From NCBI GenBank assembly GCA_947493335.1, contig CANLQO010000001.1, positions 496,001-560,000 of the forward strand: DNA of 64,000 bases. Direction: 5' to 3'. Each line of letters starts with the position of its first letter. Position 1 is the stretch's first letter. The DNA comes from an uncultured Paracoccaceae bacterium. GTDB taxonomy: Bacteria; Pseudomonadota; Alphaproteobacteria; Rhodobacterales; Rhodobacteraceae. The notes beneath the pieces are model-generated. The model saw only the letters and a program-made list of their open reading frames with translations, did not search any database and was not told where the DNA came from. The translations under genes and the position numbers were made by a program. This document shows, one piece after another, positions 53,997 to 62,828 of this stretch.

Positions 53997-55022
53997 TCAG
54001 GTCCTCGGGGTAAAGTCGCGGTAGGTGCGTACCAGCACCGGTGACAGCAGGATGGCGACGCCAATGATCGTCAAGACGGATGTGGCCGCGGCAGAAGACA
54101 ACAGACGCGTTTCGCCGCCCAGATCGCTGAAGATAAAGTAGGACAGCGATTGCGCGTGCGCCTGCGCCTGAAAACTCACCAAGGGTTCAAAGACCCGGAA
54201 GTTGTCCATCAACTGGATCAGGGCCACGAAGGTTGTCAGCGGCACCAGATGCGGGATGACCACGTAGCGGATACGCTCCCACCGGCTGGCGCCGTCGATG
54301 ATTGCGGCCTCGATTGTGTCCTGATTGACGGTCTGCAAGCCGGCGTAGAACACCACAAAGGCGAAGGGGGCAGAGTGCCAGACGCCATAGACCATCAGCA
54401 TGATCCACATCAGCGTGGTGTCCGCCTTGACCGATAGCGTCGGATCATCGGCCAGCCATTGTAATGCGCCGCCCAGAATACCGCGCGCATCCACCATCCA
54501 GAACAGGGCCAGGCCCCCGACAATGGGCGTGACGACCATGGGCAAGAGCGACAGGAAGATCGTCGGCCCCTTCAGCCATTGCGCCACCGTGTTGACCACC
54601 AGAGCGATCGCAAATCCTGCGATGATCGTTAGCGGTGTCACGATGAAGGTATAGGTCAGGGTGAAGGCCATCGCGCGGTAGAATGGCAGGTTCATAAGTG
54701 CCGCGCCAAAATCGGGCAGGCCTTCGGCCTCGCGCCATGCGCCGCCAACCTCGGCAAAGGCCAGATGATTGCGGTCCGTGTAAATATCGGTGCCGACGTA
54801 TTTGCCCAAGGGCTCTGCTTCGCGCAGCGCCTGCGTCGCTTCCTGGTCAATCGCGGTGGTTTGGGTGCAGCCGAAGGGGCCACAGTTTTCGACCGTCACG
54901 ACCACCTGTTCATGGGCCGCATAGACCGATTGTGTCACCACCGACACGATGGGCAGTGCGATGAAAAGCAGCATCAGGATGGCTGAGGGTAAAACGAACC
55001 AAAAGAACGTGCTGTGCTTCAT
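53997..55022 (-). CDS. ABC sugar-type transporter permease (MalF-like) with large periplasmic loop
   Basis: A 341-residue permease with six helices and the EAA loop EAAIIDGASRWERIRYVVIPHLVP. Between helix 1 (about 10-32) and helix 2 (about 110) is an enlarged periplasmic insertion holding Cys47 and Cys52 (CGPFGC), able to form a disulfide; similar MalF loops touch the binding protein. The end overlaps or abuts the second permease. A strong hairpin separates it from the binding-protein gene. Confidence 0.92.
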   Translation of the reverse strand: MKHSTFFWFVLPSAILMLLFIALPIVSVVTQSVYAAHEQVVVTVENCGPFGCTQTTAIDQEATQALREAEPLGKYVGTDIYTDRNHLAFAEVGGAWREAEGLPDFGAALMNLPFYRAMAFTLTYTFIVTPLTIIAGFAIALVVNTVAQWLKGPTIFLSLLPMVVTPIVGGLALFWMVDARGILGGALQWLADDPTLSVKADTTLMWIMLMVYGVWHSAPFAFVVFYAGLQTVNQDTIEAAIIDGASRWERIRYVVIPHLVPLTTFVALIQLMDNFRVFEPLVSFQAQAHAQSLSYFIFSDLGGETRLLSSAAATSVLTIIGVAILLSPVLVRTYRDFTPRT

Positions 55023-55044
55023 GACAATGCCCCAAAGTGAGTGG

Positions 55045-55069
55045 AGGAGGGGCGAAAACCGCCCCTCCT
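55045..55069. promoter_or_regulatory. stem-loop between binding-protein and permease genes
   Basis: GGAGGGGCG (55046-55054) and CGCCCCTCC (55060-55068) are perfect 9-bp arms, with an extra A-T pair outside and a 5-nt loop. It follows the binding-protein gene on the minus strand. There is no T-run, so a partial terminator or 3' mRNA-protecting hairpin that raises binding-protein levels over permeases is more likely than full termination. Confidence 0.65.
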
Positions 55070-55078
55070 GCAGACGTC

Positions 55079-56326
55079 TTACTGCAGGTAACCCTGCTCT
55101 TTTGCCGCAGCGGTATAGGCCGCTTCGACATCGGCCAGCGCCTGCTCTGCGCTTTCGTTGCCCTGCAGGTAGTCAGCCAGGTTGTCACCCAGTGCCGAGT
55201 GCAGCAGACCCATGAAGGGCAGCATCGGGTAGGGGTTTGCACCGGCGGCCACAGTGGCCAGCACGCCTTCGTTGACGGGCTCGGGCTCAAAGCCATCCAT
55301 CAGCCACACGGCCTGAGACATCGTCTCATCGTTCAGCAGTGCGGGCGAGGTTGCATGCGCCAGTGCCTGGAAGGTTGCCGCAGCTTCTTCATCGCTGATG
55401 TTCTTGGCCACGGTCCAGCCGTCCCACCACAGGGTTGATGCGGGCACACCGCTGTCACCCACTGTCAGCGGACCACCGGCAACCGTGTTGGAATAGACTT
55501 CCATGGCAGAGCCTTCGTCGTCCATCAAAACACCGGTCCGGCTGCCCCACATGTTCATCAGAGCCACGTTGCCAGCTTCCCATTCCGCGCTTGTGGCGTT
55601 GCTGTCATGGGTCAGGAAGTCGGGGTTCATGTATTCGGTCAGCGCCTTCATCATCTCCAGCGCGGCTACGCCCTGCGCATTGTTGATGCTGACGTTCGGA
55701 GTGCCGGGTTCAAAGAACGCGCCGCCCGCACCCAGATACATGTTCACGAATTCCTCGGCGAGGTTCCAGCCCGCAGCATAGGCACCGCCCACCGGATTTT
55801 CCATGATACCTTCGGCGCGAATTTTCTCGGCTGCCGCCAGCACTTCCTCATAAGATGTGGGCACATCCATGCCGATCTGCTCAAGCACGTCCTTGCGATA
55901 CACAAGGTGCTGGGCGTTCGCCATAAAGGCCACCGCCATGACTTTGCCGTCGATGGTGATCAACTGGCGGGCCGGGATGTCCTGACCGTATTCAGCGACC
56001 AGATCATCCAGCGGGCGGATCACGTCTTCGTTGATCAGTGCCACGATGGAAGAGTTCGCGATGATCGCGCTGGTGTATTCCGCAGGGTTGCCCTGCATGC
56101 CAGCCACGTTGATCGTCTGATGCTCGGACGTCAGGTTGCTTTCAGCGGTGATGCCGTCGGCACAGGCCAGCGCCGCGGCTGCGACGGATTGGATGGCAGG
56201 AAACTCGTTGCCGACGATGTTGATCCGGCCTTCGGTGACGGCGCACCCGTGGCCGCCAGCGAGGGCGGTGGTGCCAGTCAGGACGGCCATTGCCGTACCG
56301 AAGAGGGCTGTCTTCATCATGTTCAT
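55079..56326 (-). CDS. ABC transporter solute-binding protein (sugar/polyol type)
   Basis: A 415-residue periplasmic binding protein of family SBP_bac_1/8. Residues 1-23 form a signal peptide ending ALA. The mature part has the usual two-lobe pattern (INIVGNEFPAIQSVA, YRKDVLEQIGMDVPTSYEEVL, GNVALMNMWGSRTGVL). It contains a pair of cysteines early in the mature protein (GHGC and LACADG). The ligand cannot be predicted. Start at 56326 has a GGGAG site. It is the first gene of the leftward operon and is divergent from the ATPase gene. Confidence 0.92.
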   Translation of the reverse strand: MNMMKTALFGTAMAVLTGTTALAGGHGCAVTEGRINIVGNEFPAIQSVAAAALACADGITAESNLTSEHQTINVAGMQGNPAEYTSAIIANSSIVALINEDVIRPLDDLVAEYGQDIPARQLITIDGKVMAVAFMANAQHLVYRKDVLEQIGMDVPTSYEEVLAAAEKIRAEGIMENPVGGAYAAGWNLAEEFVNMYLGAGGAFFEPGTPNVSINNAQGVAALEMMKALTEYMNPDFLTHDSNATSAEWEAGNVALMNMWGSRTGVLMDDEGSAMEVYSNTVAGGPLTVGDSGVPASTLWWDGWTVAKNISDEEAAATFQALAHATSPALLNDETMSQAVWLMDGFEPEPVNEGVLATVAAGANPYPMLPFMGLLHSALGDNLADYLQGNESAEQALADVEAAYTAAAKEQGYLQ

Positions 56327-56435
56327 GTATAAACTCCCGGTTTGTCAGGTGCCGCCTTTGACGCGGCTTCATTTTCGCACGGCCACCATAGCCGCAGTGC
56401 ATAGACGATGATGCCGCGCGAATCGCTGCACCAAT

Positions 56436-56451
56436 TGCATACGCTTGCAAG
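56436..56451. promoter_or_regulatory. LacI-type operator, site 1
   Basis: TTGCATACGCTTGCAA; its reverse complement TTGCAAGCGTATGCAA differs from site 2 by one base. Central CG with TTGCA half-sites fits LacI-family operators. It lies 110 bp upstream of the binding-protein start. Confidence 0.78.
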
Positions 56452-56527
56452 TTAACCGCCTTGTGCACCGGTCACGCAAGAAAAATTCGGCCTGATGCAA
56501 AAAAATATTCTCATATTACTTTAGGGC

Positions 56528-56556
56528 TTGATTGGATTTGCGACTCGGGTCAAGAT
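56528..56556 (+). promoter_or_regulatory. possible promoter of the rightward operon
   Basis: A -35-like TTGATT (56528-56533) and a weak -10-like CAAGAT (56551-56556) are 17 bp apart and end one base before operator site 2, where bound repressor would block transcription. The -10 match is poor, so this is only a suggestion. Confidence 0.25.
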
Positions 56557-56572
56557 TTGCAAACGTATGCAA
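56557..56572. promoter_or_regulatory. LacI-type operator, site 2
   Basis: TTGCAAACGTATGCAA, a near-perfect palindrome around CG, 14 bp upstream of the ATPase start. The centre is 121 bp from that of site 1, so looping by one LacI tetramer or two dimers acting separately are both possible. Confidence 0.8.
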
Positions 56573-56586
56573 ATTTGGGGGCCGAG

Positions 56587-57630
56587 ATGGCGCAAATTGA
56601 GCTGCGCAATGTGACGAAACGATGGGGCAGCTTTATTGGCGTCCATGATTTCAATCTGACCATTGCGGATCAAGAGTTTCTGGTTTTGTTGGGCCCGTCG
56701 GGCTGCGGCAAGACGACGACAATGCGGATGATTGCCGGGTTGGAGGATGCGACAGGCGGCGACATTCTGGTCGATGGCAAACGCATCAACGACCTCGACC
56801 CGAAGGACCGGGACGTGGCGATGGTGTTTCAAAGCTACGCGCTTTACCCCAACATGAATGTCTATGAGAACATCCGCTTTCCGCTCAAAGTGCGCAAAGT
56901 GGGTGGCGATCACGACGCGATGGTCAAACGCGCCAGCGCGATGGTCGAACTGGACGAATTCCTGCACCGCAAACCGGCGGAATTGTCGGGCGGTCAGCGG
57001 CAGCGCGTGGCGCTGGCCCGCGCTGTGGTGCGCGAACCCAATGTGTTCCTGATGGATGAGCCGCTGTCGAACCTTGATGCAAAGCTGCGGGTGTCGACAC
57101 GGGCGCAGATCAAGAACCTCAGCCACGAGTTGAAGACCACCACAATCTACGTGACCCACGACCAGATCGAAGCGATGACGCTGGCGGACCGGGTTGTGGT
57201 CATGAACAAGGGCAAGGTTCAGCAGGTGGGCAGCCCGACGGACATCTATGACAACCCCGCCAATACCTTTGTGGCGGGTTTCATCGGCAGCCCGGCGATG
57301 AACCTGATGGACGGCACGCTGGAAAACGGCACCTTTACCACGGACAAGGTCAAGATCACGGGGCTGGATAGCAGCCACAACGGCCCTGTCACGCTGGGTT
57401 TCCGGGCCGAGGATGCGACCGTGGCCACCGGTGAAAGCGATGCCAATTCCAAGGTCTACTCGCTTGAGCTTTTGGGTGAGGCGACGATGGTCACAATGCG
57501 CGCTGGCGGCACGATCATCTCGGTCAAGTCCGGCAAGGAGTTCCGCACAGAGATTGGCGACCCGGTCAGCGCGTCGATCCCGGCCGAGATCTGCCATTTG
57601 TTTGACCGCGACACGGGCGAGCGTCTGTGA
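56587..57630 (+). CDS. ABC transporter ATP-binding protein (MalK/UgpC-like)
   Basis: A 347-residue ATPase of carbohydrate uptake ABC systems: Walker A GPSGCGKT at 36-43, signature LSGGQRQRVALARA near 134, Walker B FLMDEPLSNLDAKL, and a C-terminal TOBE/OB regulatory domain (GFRAEDATV, TIISVKSGKEF). It energises the two permeases encoded leftward. It starts the rightward operon; the ATG at 56587 follows a GGGGGCCGAG site. An open frame to 56461 crosses the operator and is not coding. Confidence 0.94.
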   Translation: MAQIELRNVTKRWGSFIGVHDFNLTIADQEFLVLLGPSGCGKTTTMRMIAGLEDATGGDILVDGKRINDLDPKDRDVAMVFQSYALYPNMNVYENIRFPLKVRKVGGDHDAMVKRASAMVELDEFLHRKPAELSGGQRQRVALARAVVREPNVFLMDEPLSNLDAKLRVSTRAQIKNLSHELKTTTIYVTHDQIEAMTLADRVVVMNKGKVQQVGSPTDIYDNPANTFVAGFIGSPAMNLMDGTLENGTFTTDKVKITGLDSSHNGPVTLGFRAEDATVATGESDANSKVYSLELLGEATMVTMRAGGTIISVKSGKEFRTEIGDPVSASIPAEICHLFDRDTGERL

Positions 57631-57633
57631 AGC

Positions 57634-59136
57634 ATGACAGCCGCACAGGCATATAACTTTCTGGTGATTGGCGCGGGTTCGGCGGGCTGTGCAGTGGCGG
57701 CAGGGCTGTCGCGAGACGGTGACAGCGTCGCCGTGATCGAGGCGGGACCGTCCGACAATCATCCGTTGGTCAAAATGCCGTTCGGCCTGATCTGGTTGAT
57801 GGGGTCAGCGCGCGACTGGCAGTTCAAATCCGCCCCCATGGCAGGGCTGAAGGGCCGCCAGATCAATATCCCGCGTGGCCGCATGGTGGGCGGATCTGGC
57901 TCGATCAATTCCATGGTGTGGTTTCGGGGCAGGGCCGCTGACTTTGACGACTGGGGTGTGCCGGGTTGGGGGTGGACGGATGTCGCCCCGGCGTTTGAGG
58001 CGGTCGAGGCGCAAACAACACCCGACACGCTCGACAATCCGCACCCGATGGTTGCCAAGCTGGGCGCGACCTTTGGGGCCAACCGGCCCGAAGCACCAAC
58101 CCCCGAGCGCGCCAGCGGCGGCGTCTTTCGCTATAATATGCGGCGCGGGCGGCGCTGGTCGGCGGCGGATGCATTCCTGCGTCCCGCGCGCGGCGTCACG
58201 GTCCTGACCGGACGGCAGGTGCAACGTTTGGTGACCGAACAATCCCGCGCAACCGGGGTGGAAATGTCGGATGGGCAGACCATCGCGGCGCGGCGCGGCG
58301 TGGTGCTGTCAGCCGGGTCAATCGGGTCCCCCGCGATCCTTTTGCAATCCGGCATCGGGCCTGCGGCTGATCTGGCCCGCGCGGGCATCCCGCTTGTGCG
58401 CGATGTGCCCGGCGTTGGTGCAAACCTGCACGATCACCCCGGCGTCGGCCTGCACTTTGCCGGGCCGCATTCCGGCTATGGTGTGTCATGGCGGCATGCG
58501 CTGGCCTGGGCCTCGGCGCCGCTGCGCTATGCGCTGGGCGGGCGCGGCATCTTCAATTCACCGACCGTCGAAGGTGGCATGTTCTTTGGGGCGGATGCAG
58601 ATGGTGCGCCGCAGTTCCAAAGCCATTTCATCCCCTTTTTCATGAACCCTGCCGGGTCGCGCTATACTCCGGGAGAGGGGTATTTTGCCGACGTCTGCCT
58701 GTGTCGGCCCACATCCCGCGGCGCGCTGCGGATGACGCCCGATGGCCTGTCTATCGACCTGGGGCTCTTCTCCGACCCGCGCGATCTGGATCAGATGGTC
58801 GCGGGCATCACCGAATTGCGCCGCCTGCTGGCCGCTACCCCGCTGGAGCCGCACCGCGCACCCGAGGTTAAGCCCGGACCGCATGTGGCCGGGGCCGATG
58901 AGTTGCGCGCTTTTGTGCAGGACAACGCAGGCACGGCCTATCACCCTGTTGGCACGCTGCGCATGGGCGCAGATGCCGCCGCGCCCGTTGACCCTCGTCT
59001 TGCGTTTCGCGGCATGGACGGGCTTTGGGTCGCGGATGCCTCGGTCATGCCTGCAATCACCTCTGCCAATACCAACGCGCCGTCGATGATGATTGGTCAT
59101 CGTGCGGGGCAAATGATCCGGGAAGATACACGATGA
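57634..59136 (+). CDS. GMC-family FAD oxidoreductase (choline-dehydrogenase-like)
   Basis: A 500-residue GMC flavoenzyme. FAD motif IGAGSAGCAVAAGLS at the N-terminus, GMC signature 1 PRGRMVGGSGSINSMVWFRG, signature 2 GSIGSPAILLQSGIG, and the C-terminal active site TAYHPVGTLRMG with the catalytic His, then a second His/Asn site in NTNAPSMMIG. It oxidises a primary or secondary alcohol, passing electrons to a carrier or O2. No choline or betaine genes adjoin, so the substrate is more likely the compound imported by the ABC system. It overlaps the next gene as ATGA. Confidence 0.92.
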   Translation: MTAAQAYNFLVIGAGSAGCAVAAGLSRDGDSVAVIEAGPSDNHPLVKMPFGLIWLMGSARDWQFKSAPMAGLKGRQINIPRGRMVGGSGSINSMVWFRGRAADFDDWGVPGWGWTDVAPAFEAVEAQTTPDTLDNPHPMVAKLGATFGANRPEAPTPERASGGVFRYNMRRGRRWSAADAFLRPARGVTVLTGRQVQRLVTEQSRATGVEMSDGQTIAARRGVVLSAGSIGSPAILLQSGIGPAADLARAGIPLVRDVPGVGANLHDHPGVGLHFAGPHSGYGVSWRHALAWASAPLRYALGGRGIFNSPTVEGGMFFGADADGAPQFQSHFIPFFMNPAGSRYTPGEGYFADVCLCRPTSRGALRMTPDGLSIDLGLFSDPRDLDQMVAGITELRRLLAATPLEPHRAPEVKPGPHVAGADELRAFVQDNAGTAYHPVGTLRMGADAAAPVDPRLAFRGMDGLWVADASVMPAITSANTNAPSMMIGHRAGQMIREDTR

Positions 59137-59639
59137 CGACAGACGACCACGCGGCCCTAAGCGCGGCGACCCTTGCTGCGGTCAAGCGGATGGAGGCAGG
59201 CCTTGCCAATGCCGAAGCCGATATGACTCCCTATTTCACGCCTGACTTTCTATGGCGTGGTAACCGGGGATGCGGCACCAAGACCGGCCTCGACGCGTTC
59301 CGCCGGAATTGGCAGCTGCCGCTGCGCGCCGCGTTTTCGGATCGCGCATACAAGACAGAAGAATTCCTGGCCGACGGTGAATGGGCCGCCTGTTTCGGAC
59401 ATATCGAAGCCACCCATACCGGCACCTTCATGGGGATCGCACCGACCGGCAAACGCATCCGCATTCCTTACATGGATTTCTGGCGGGTCGAAGATGGCCG
59501 CATCGCCGACAATCCGGTCTCGGTCGATTTTGCAGAAGTCATGCACCAGCTTGGCGTCGATGTTTTTGGCGGCGAAGGCTGGGAGGCATACGACAACGGG
59601 ACCAAGACACCAACCTTCCCGGAGGGGGAAACACCATGA
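59133..59639 (+). CDS. single NTF2-like (SnoaL-type) protein B
   Basis: A 168-residue protein with one NTF2-like domain: helical N-terminus ([20 protein letters not shown]), [57 protein letters not shown] and [14 protein letters not shown]. The PTGK turn and the DGRI-DN segment echo both halves of protein A at 52100. Function is unknown; this fold can isomerise or dehydrate small substrates. Start overlaps the GMC stop, and its own stop overlaps the next start. Confidence 0.85.
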   Translation: MTTDDHAALSAATLAAVKRMEAGLANAEADMTPYFTPDFLWRGNRGCGTKTGLDAFRRNWQLPLRAAFSDRAYKTEEFLADGEWAACFGHIEATHTGTFMGIAPTGKRIRIPYMDFWRVEDGRIADNPVSVDFAEVMHQLGVDVFGGEGWEAYDNGTKTPTFPEGETP

Positions 59640-60967
59640 CCATCCGTCATCTGAAAACCGCACGCTCTGCCGAAGCCCGCGCAGAGGATGATGCCAAGAC
59701 CCGTGCCGTGGTCGAGGCGACGCTGGCCGATATCGAGGCGCGCGGCGATGCCGCCGTGCACGAACTGGCGGTGAAGTTTGATGGCTATGATCGCGCCAGC
59801 TATCGCCTGACCGACGACGAGATTCAGTCAATCATCGCCAAGGTCTCTGACCGCGACATGGCCGATATCAAATTTGCACAGGAACAGGTGCGTAACTTTG
59901 CGCAGGCGCAAAGGGACAGCATGTTGGATATCGAGGTTGAGCCGATGCCCGGCGTCATCCTTGGCCACAAAAACATCCCCGTGCAATCGGTGGGCTGCTA
60001 TGTGCCCGGCGGCAAATTTCCCATGGTCGCATCGGCGCATATGTCGGTCGCCACCGCCTCTGTCGCCAAGGTGCCGCGCATTATCGCCTGCACGCCGCCC
60101 TTCAAGGGCGAACCGAACCCGGCGGTGATTGCCGCGATGCATCTGGGCGGCGCGCATGAGATTTACGTGCTTGGTGGCATTCAGGCCGTGGGCGCCATGG
60201 CCATCGGGACCGAAACGATTGACCCCGTGCATATGCTTGTCGGTCCCGGCAACGCCTTTGTGGCCGAAGCCAAACGCCAGTTGTTCGGCCGCGTCGGCAT
60301 CGACCTGTTCGCTGGCCCGACAGAGACGATGGTGATCGCGGATGAGGCGGGTGCCGACGCCGAACTTTGCGCCACGGACCTCTTAGGGCAGGCCGAACAT
60401 GGCTATAATTCACCCGCTGTGCTGCTGACGAACTCTGAAAAGCTGGCAAAAGACACCATGGCCGAGATTGAGCGTATCCTTGGCATCCTGCCCACCGCTG
60501 ACACCGCCCGTGTGTCGTGGGAAGACTATGGCGAGGTGATCGTCTGCGACACCTATGACGAGATGTTGCAGGTCGCTGACGATATCGCGTCAGAGCATGT
60601 GCAGGTGATGACCGACCGCGACGACTGGTTCCTTGAAAACATGACCTGCTATGGCGCGCTGTTTCTTGGGGCCCGCACCAATGTCTCGAACGGGGACAAG
60701 GTCATCGGCACCAACCACACGCTGCCCACAAAAAAGGCCGGGCGCTACACAGGCGGACTTTGGGTTGGTAAGTATCTGAAAACCCACAGCTATCAAAAGA
60801 TCACCACAGATGAGGCTGCGGCCGAGATTGGCGCTTATGGCTCTCGTCTGTGCCTGCTCGAAGGCTTTGTCGGCCATGCCGAGCAATGTAACGTTCGCGT
60901 GCGGCGCTACGGCGGGATCAACGTGCCATACGGCGGCCCGGCCCCTTACCGCGACGCGGCAGAGTAG
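59636..60967 (+). CDS. HisD-superfamily zinc dehydrogenase, HpsN-like
   Basis: A 443-residue NAD-dependent dehydrogenase. Zn and catalytic residues of HisD are conserved: [11 protein letters not shown] (Gln, His), SEHVQVM (Glu-His), [13 protein letters not shown] (Asp) and [10 protein letters not shown] (His). It is unlikely to be the histidine enzyme: the context is a catabolic operon with no other his genes, and the regions [13 protein letters not shown]-type and [10 protein letters not shown] look like HpsN (sulfopropanediol 3-dehydrogenase), which oxidises a terminal alcohol to a carboxylate in two NAD-dependent steps. DHPS as substrate is a hypothesis only. Confidence 0.88.
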   Translation: MTIRHLKTARSAEARAEDDAKTRAVVEATLADIEARGDAAVHELAVKFDGYDRASYRLTDDEIQSIIAKVSDRDMADIKFAQEQVRNFAQAQRDSMLDIEVEPMPGVILGHKNIPVQSVGCYVPGGKFPMVASAHMSVATASVAKVPRIIACTPPFKGEPNPAVIAAMHLGGAHEIYVLGGIQAVGAMAIGTETIDPVHMLVGPGNAFVAEAKRQLFGRVGIDLFAGPTETMVIADEAGADAELCATDLLGQAEHGYNSPAVLLTNSEKLAKDTMAEIERILGILPTADTARVSWEDYGEVIVCDTYDEMLQVADDIASEHVQVMTDRDDWFLENMTCYGALFLGARTNVSNGDKVIGTNHTLPTKKAGRYTGGLWVGKYLKTHSYQKITTDEAAAEIGAYGSRLCLLEGFVGHAEQCNVRVRRYGGINVPYGGPAPYRDAAE

Positions 60968-60974
60968 GCGGCAG

Positions 60975-61046
60975 ATGCACGACCACCACGATTACGTTCC
61001 CAGTCTGACAGCGGCGCAAATCCTGCGGGCAAAGCGCGATGACTGA
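60975..61046 (+). CDS. possible 23-residue mini-ORF before the SDR gene
   Basis: ATG at 60975 reads MHDHHDYVPSLTAAQILRAK plus RDD and stops at 61046, overlapping the SDR start at 61039 by 8 bp. A weak GGCGG precedes it. The SDR gene's own ribosome region lies inside this frame, so it could couple translation of hisD-like and SDR genes, or be a small His/Asp-rich peptide. It may also be chance; conservation in relatives would decide. Confidence 0.4.
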   Translation: MHDHHDYVPSLTAAQILRAKRDD

Positions 61047-61806
61047 TCTGCCGCAAACCCCCTCGTTTCGCCTTGATGGGAAGCGCGCTTTGGTCGCGGG
61101 GGCCTCTTCGGGGATCGGGTTAGCCTGTGCCACGGCATTGGCGCAGGTCGGGGCCGAGGTGACGCTTGCCGCGCGGTCGGCGGGCAAGCTGCAGGCGGCG
61201 GTTGACGCGTTGAACGCCGCTGGGTTTTCGGCCTCTGCCATGACGCTGGATGTGGCCGACGTCCCGGCGATGCAGGCCGCGGTCGCGTCTGCAGGGCCGT
61301 TTGATGTGCTCTTGAACTCTGCCGGGTTGGCAATCCATTCCCCGGCGATTGAAACCAAACCCGATGATTTCGATGCGGTGAGTGACCTCAATTTCAAAGG
61401 GGCCTACTTCCTGACCACCGCCGTGGCCAAGGGGCTGTTGGACGCAGGTAAGCCGGGGTCGCTGATCAACATCACCAGCCAGATGGCCTTTGTCGGTGGC
61501 ATTGACCGCGCGGTCTATTGCGGCACCAAACATGCGGTTGAGGGCTTTACCAAAGCCATGGCGATCGAATGGGGCAAGGCGGGCATTCGGGTCAATACGA
61601 TCTGCCCGACATTCATTCGCACGCCCCTGACCGAACAGACCTTCAGCAACCCCGACCGGGTCGCCTGGATCATGGACAAGATCAAGCTCGACCGGATTGG
61701 CGAGGTCACGGATATCATGGGGCCCGTCGTTTATCTCGCCTCTGACGCAAGCGCGATGATGACCGGCACGCATCTGGTCATCGACGGCGGCTGGACGGCG
61801 GACTGA
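61039..61806 (+). CDS. short-chain dehydrogenase/reductase
   Basis: A 255-residue classical SDR: cofactor motif GASSGIG at 21-27, NSAGLAI, catalytic Ser in NITSQMAF, YCGTKHA (Tyr and Lys), and the C-terminal ending HLVIDGGWTAD. Preference for NAD or NADP is not clear: the residues after strand 2 read AARSAGK, which favours NADP. It probably oxidises or reduces an intermediate of the imported compound. It shares its last base with the LacI start. Confidence 0.92.
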   Translation: MTDLPQTPSFRLDGKRALVAGASSGIGLACATALAQVGAEVTLAARSAGKLQAAVDALNAAGFSASAMTLDVADVPAMQAAVASAGPFDVLLNSAGLAIHSPAIETKPDDFDAVSDLNFKGAYFLTTAVAKGLLDAGKPGSLINITSQMAFVGGIDRAVYCGTKHAVEGFTKAMAIEWGKAGIRVNTICPTFIRTPLTEQTFSNPDRVAWIMDKIKLDRIGEVTDIMGPVVYLASDASAMMTGTHLVIDGGWTAD

Positions 61807-62828
61807 TGGCATCCGACAAGATCACATCCCTCGAAGTTGCCAAACGCGCAGGCGTCAGCCAATCGGCGGTCAGCCGGGTCTTTACGCCCGGTGCCTCGGC
61901 CAGCGCCAAAACGGTGGAAAAGGTCAAGCGCGCGGCGGCTGAATTGGGCTATCGGCCCAACCGCATGGCCAGCGCGATGATCACCGGCAAGAGCCGCATC
62001 ATCGGCCTGATCGTGGCCTATCTGGACAACATGTTTTATCCGCTGGCACTTGAGCGGCTGTCGAATGCGCTACAGGCGCAGGGCTATCACATCCTTGTCT
62101 TCACCGCGTCCAATGCACAGGACCGCGTGGATGAGATCGTCTCAGAACTGATGGACTATCAGGTCGACGGGATCATCACTGCCTCAGTCTCCATGTCGGG
62201 TGATCTGACGGCAAAGTGCGCGGCCGCAGGCATCCCCGTTGTGATGTTCAACCGTGGTCAGGATGGTGTGGACCTCTCTGCCGTGACCTCTGCCAATCTG
62301 GCAGGCGGGCGCAAGGTGGCGGATTTCATGGCGGGCGCGGGGTACCGGACCATCGCCCATATCTCTGGCTGGCAAGGGTCCTCGACGGGCCGTGACCGCC
62401 AGCGTGGCTTTGTCGAACGCCTGGCAGAGCTGGGTCAACCCACACCGCAGATCATTGACGGCAAATATGACCGCGACACGGCGTCCGCTGCCGCCGTCAC
62501 CCTGATGCAATCAGACACGCCGCCCGATGCGATCTTTGTTGGTAACGACCATATGGCATTTGCGGTGATGGACACGCTGCGCGGCGAATTGGGGCTGCGG
62601 GTGCCGCAGGACGTGGCGATTGTCGGCTATGATGACGTGCCGACCGCCGCCTGGGCCGCCTATGACCTGACCACCGTGCGCCAGCCGGTCAACCAAATGG
62701 TCGAAGCGACCGTGGACCTGCTGATTGCCAACATCGCTGACCCCCATGCCCCGGTGCGCCGGGTCGAAATCGACGGCCCGCTGATTGTGCGCGGCTCTGC
62801 ACCTCAAACCCAAAGGACGACCCCATGA
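61806..62828 (+). CDS. LacI-family regulator of the divergent regulon
   Basis: A 340-residue LacI repressor: helix-turn-helix at about 6-53 (SLEVAKRAGVSQSAVSRVFT) with hinge NRMASAMITGKS, then a ligand domain (IIGLIVAYLDNMFYPLALE, DAIFVGNDHMAFAVMDTL). Located inside the operon that starts at 56587, it is the best candidate to bind the two operators at 56436 and 56557 and to sense the imported compound or an intermediate. Start overlaps the SDR stop and its own end overlaps the next gene. Confidence 0.92.
   Translation: MASDKITSLEVAKRAGVSQSAVSRVFTPGASASAKTVEKVKRAAAELGYRPNRMASAMITGKSRIIGLIVAYLDNMFYPLALERLSNALQAQGYHILVFTASNAQDRVDEIVSELMDYQVDGIITASVSMSGDLTAKCAAAGIPVVMFNRGQDGVDLSAVTSANLAGGRKVADFMAGAGYRTIAHISGWQGSSTGRDRQRGFVERLAELGQPTPQIIDGKYDRDTASAAAVTLMQSDTPPDAIFVGNDHMAFAVMDTLRGELGLRVPQDVAIVGYDDVPTAAWAAYDLTTVRQPVNQMVEATVDLLIANIADPHAPVRRVEIDGPLIVRGSAPQTQRTTP

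Noticed and set aside
52082-54013. 643-codon open frame on the plus strand
   Set aside because: Antisense to the NTF2 protein A and MalG-like genes, with shadow-like composition and no motif.
56521-57762. 413-codon minus-strand frame opposite the ABC ATPase gene
   Set aside because: The plus strand has all ABC ATPase motifs in order; the antisense frame crosses the operator and has no homology features.
59636-60967. True histidinol dehydrogenase (hisD) call
   Set aside because: Zinc-site residues alone do not separate HisD from HpsN; operon context favours a catabolic dehydrogenase.
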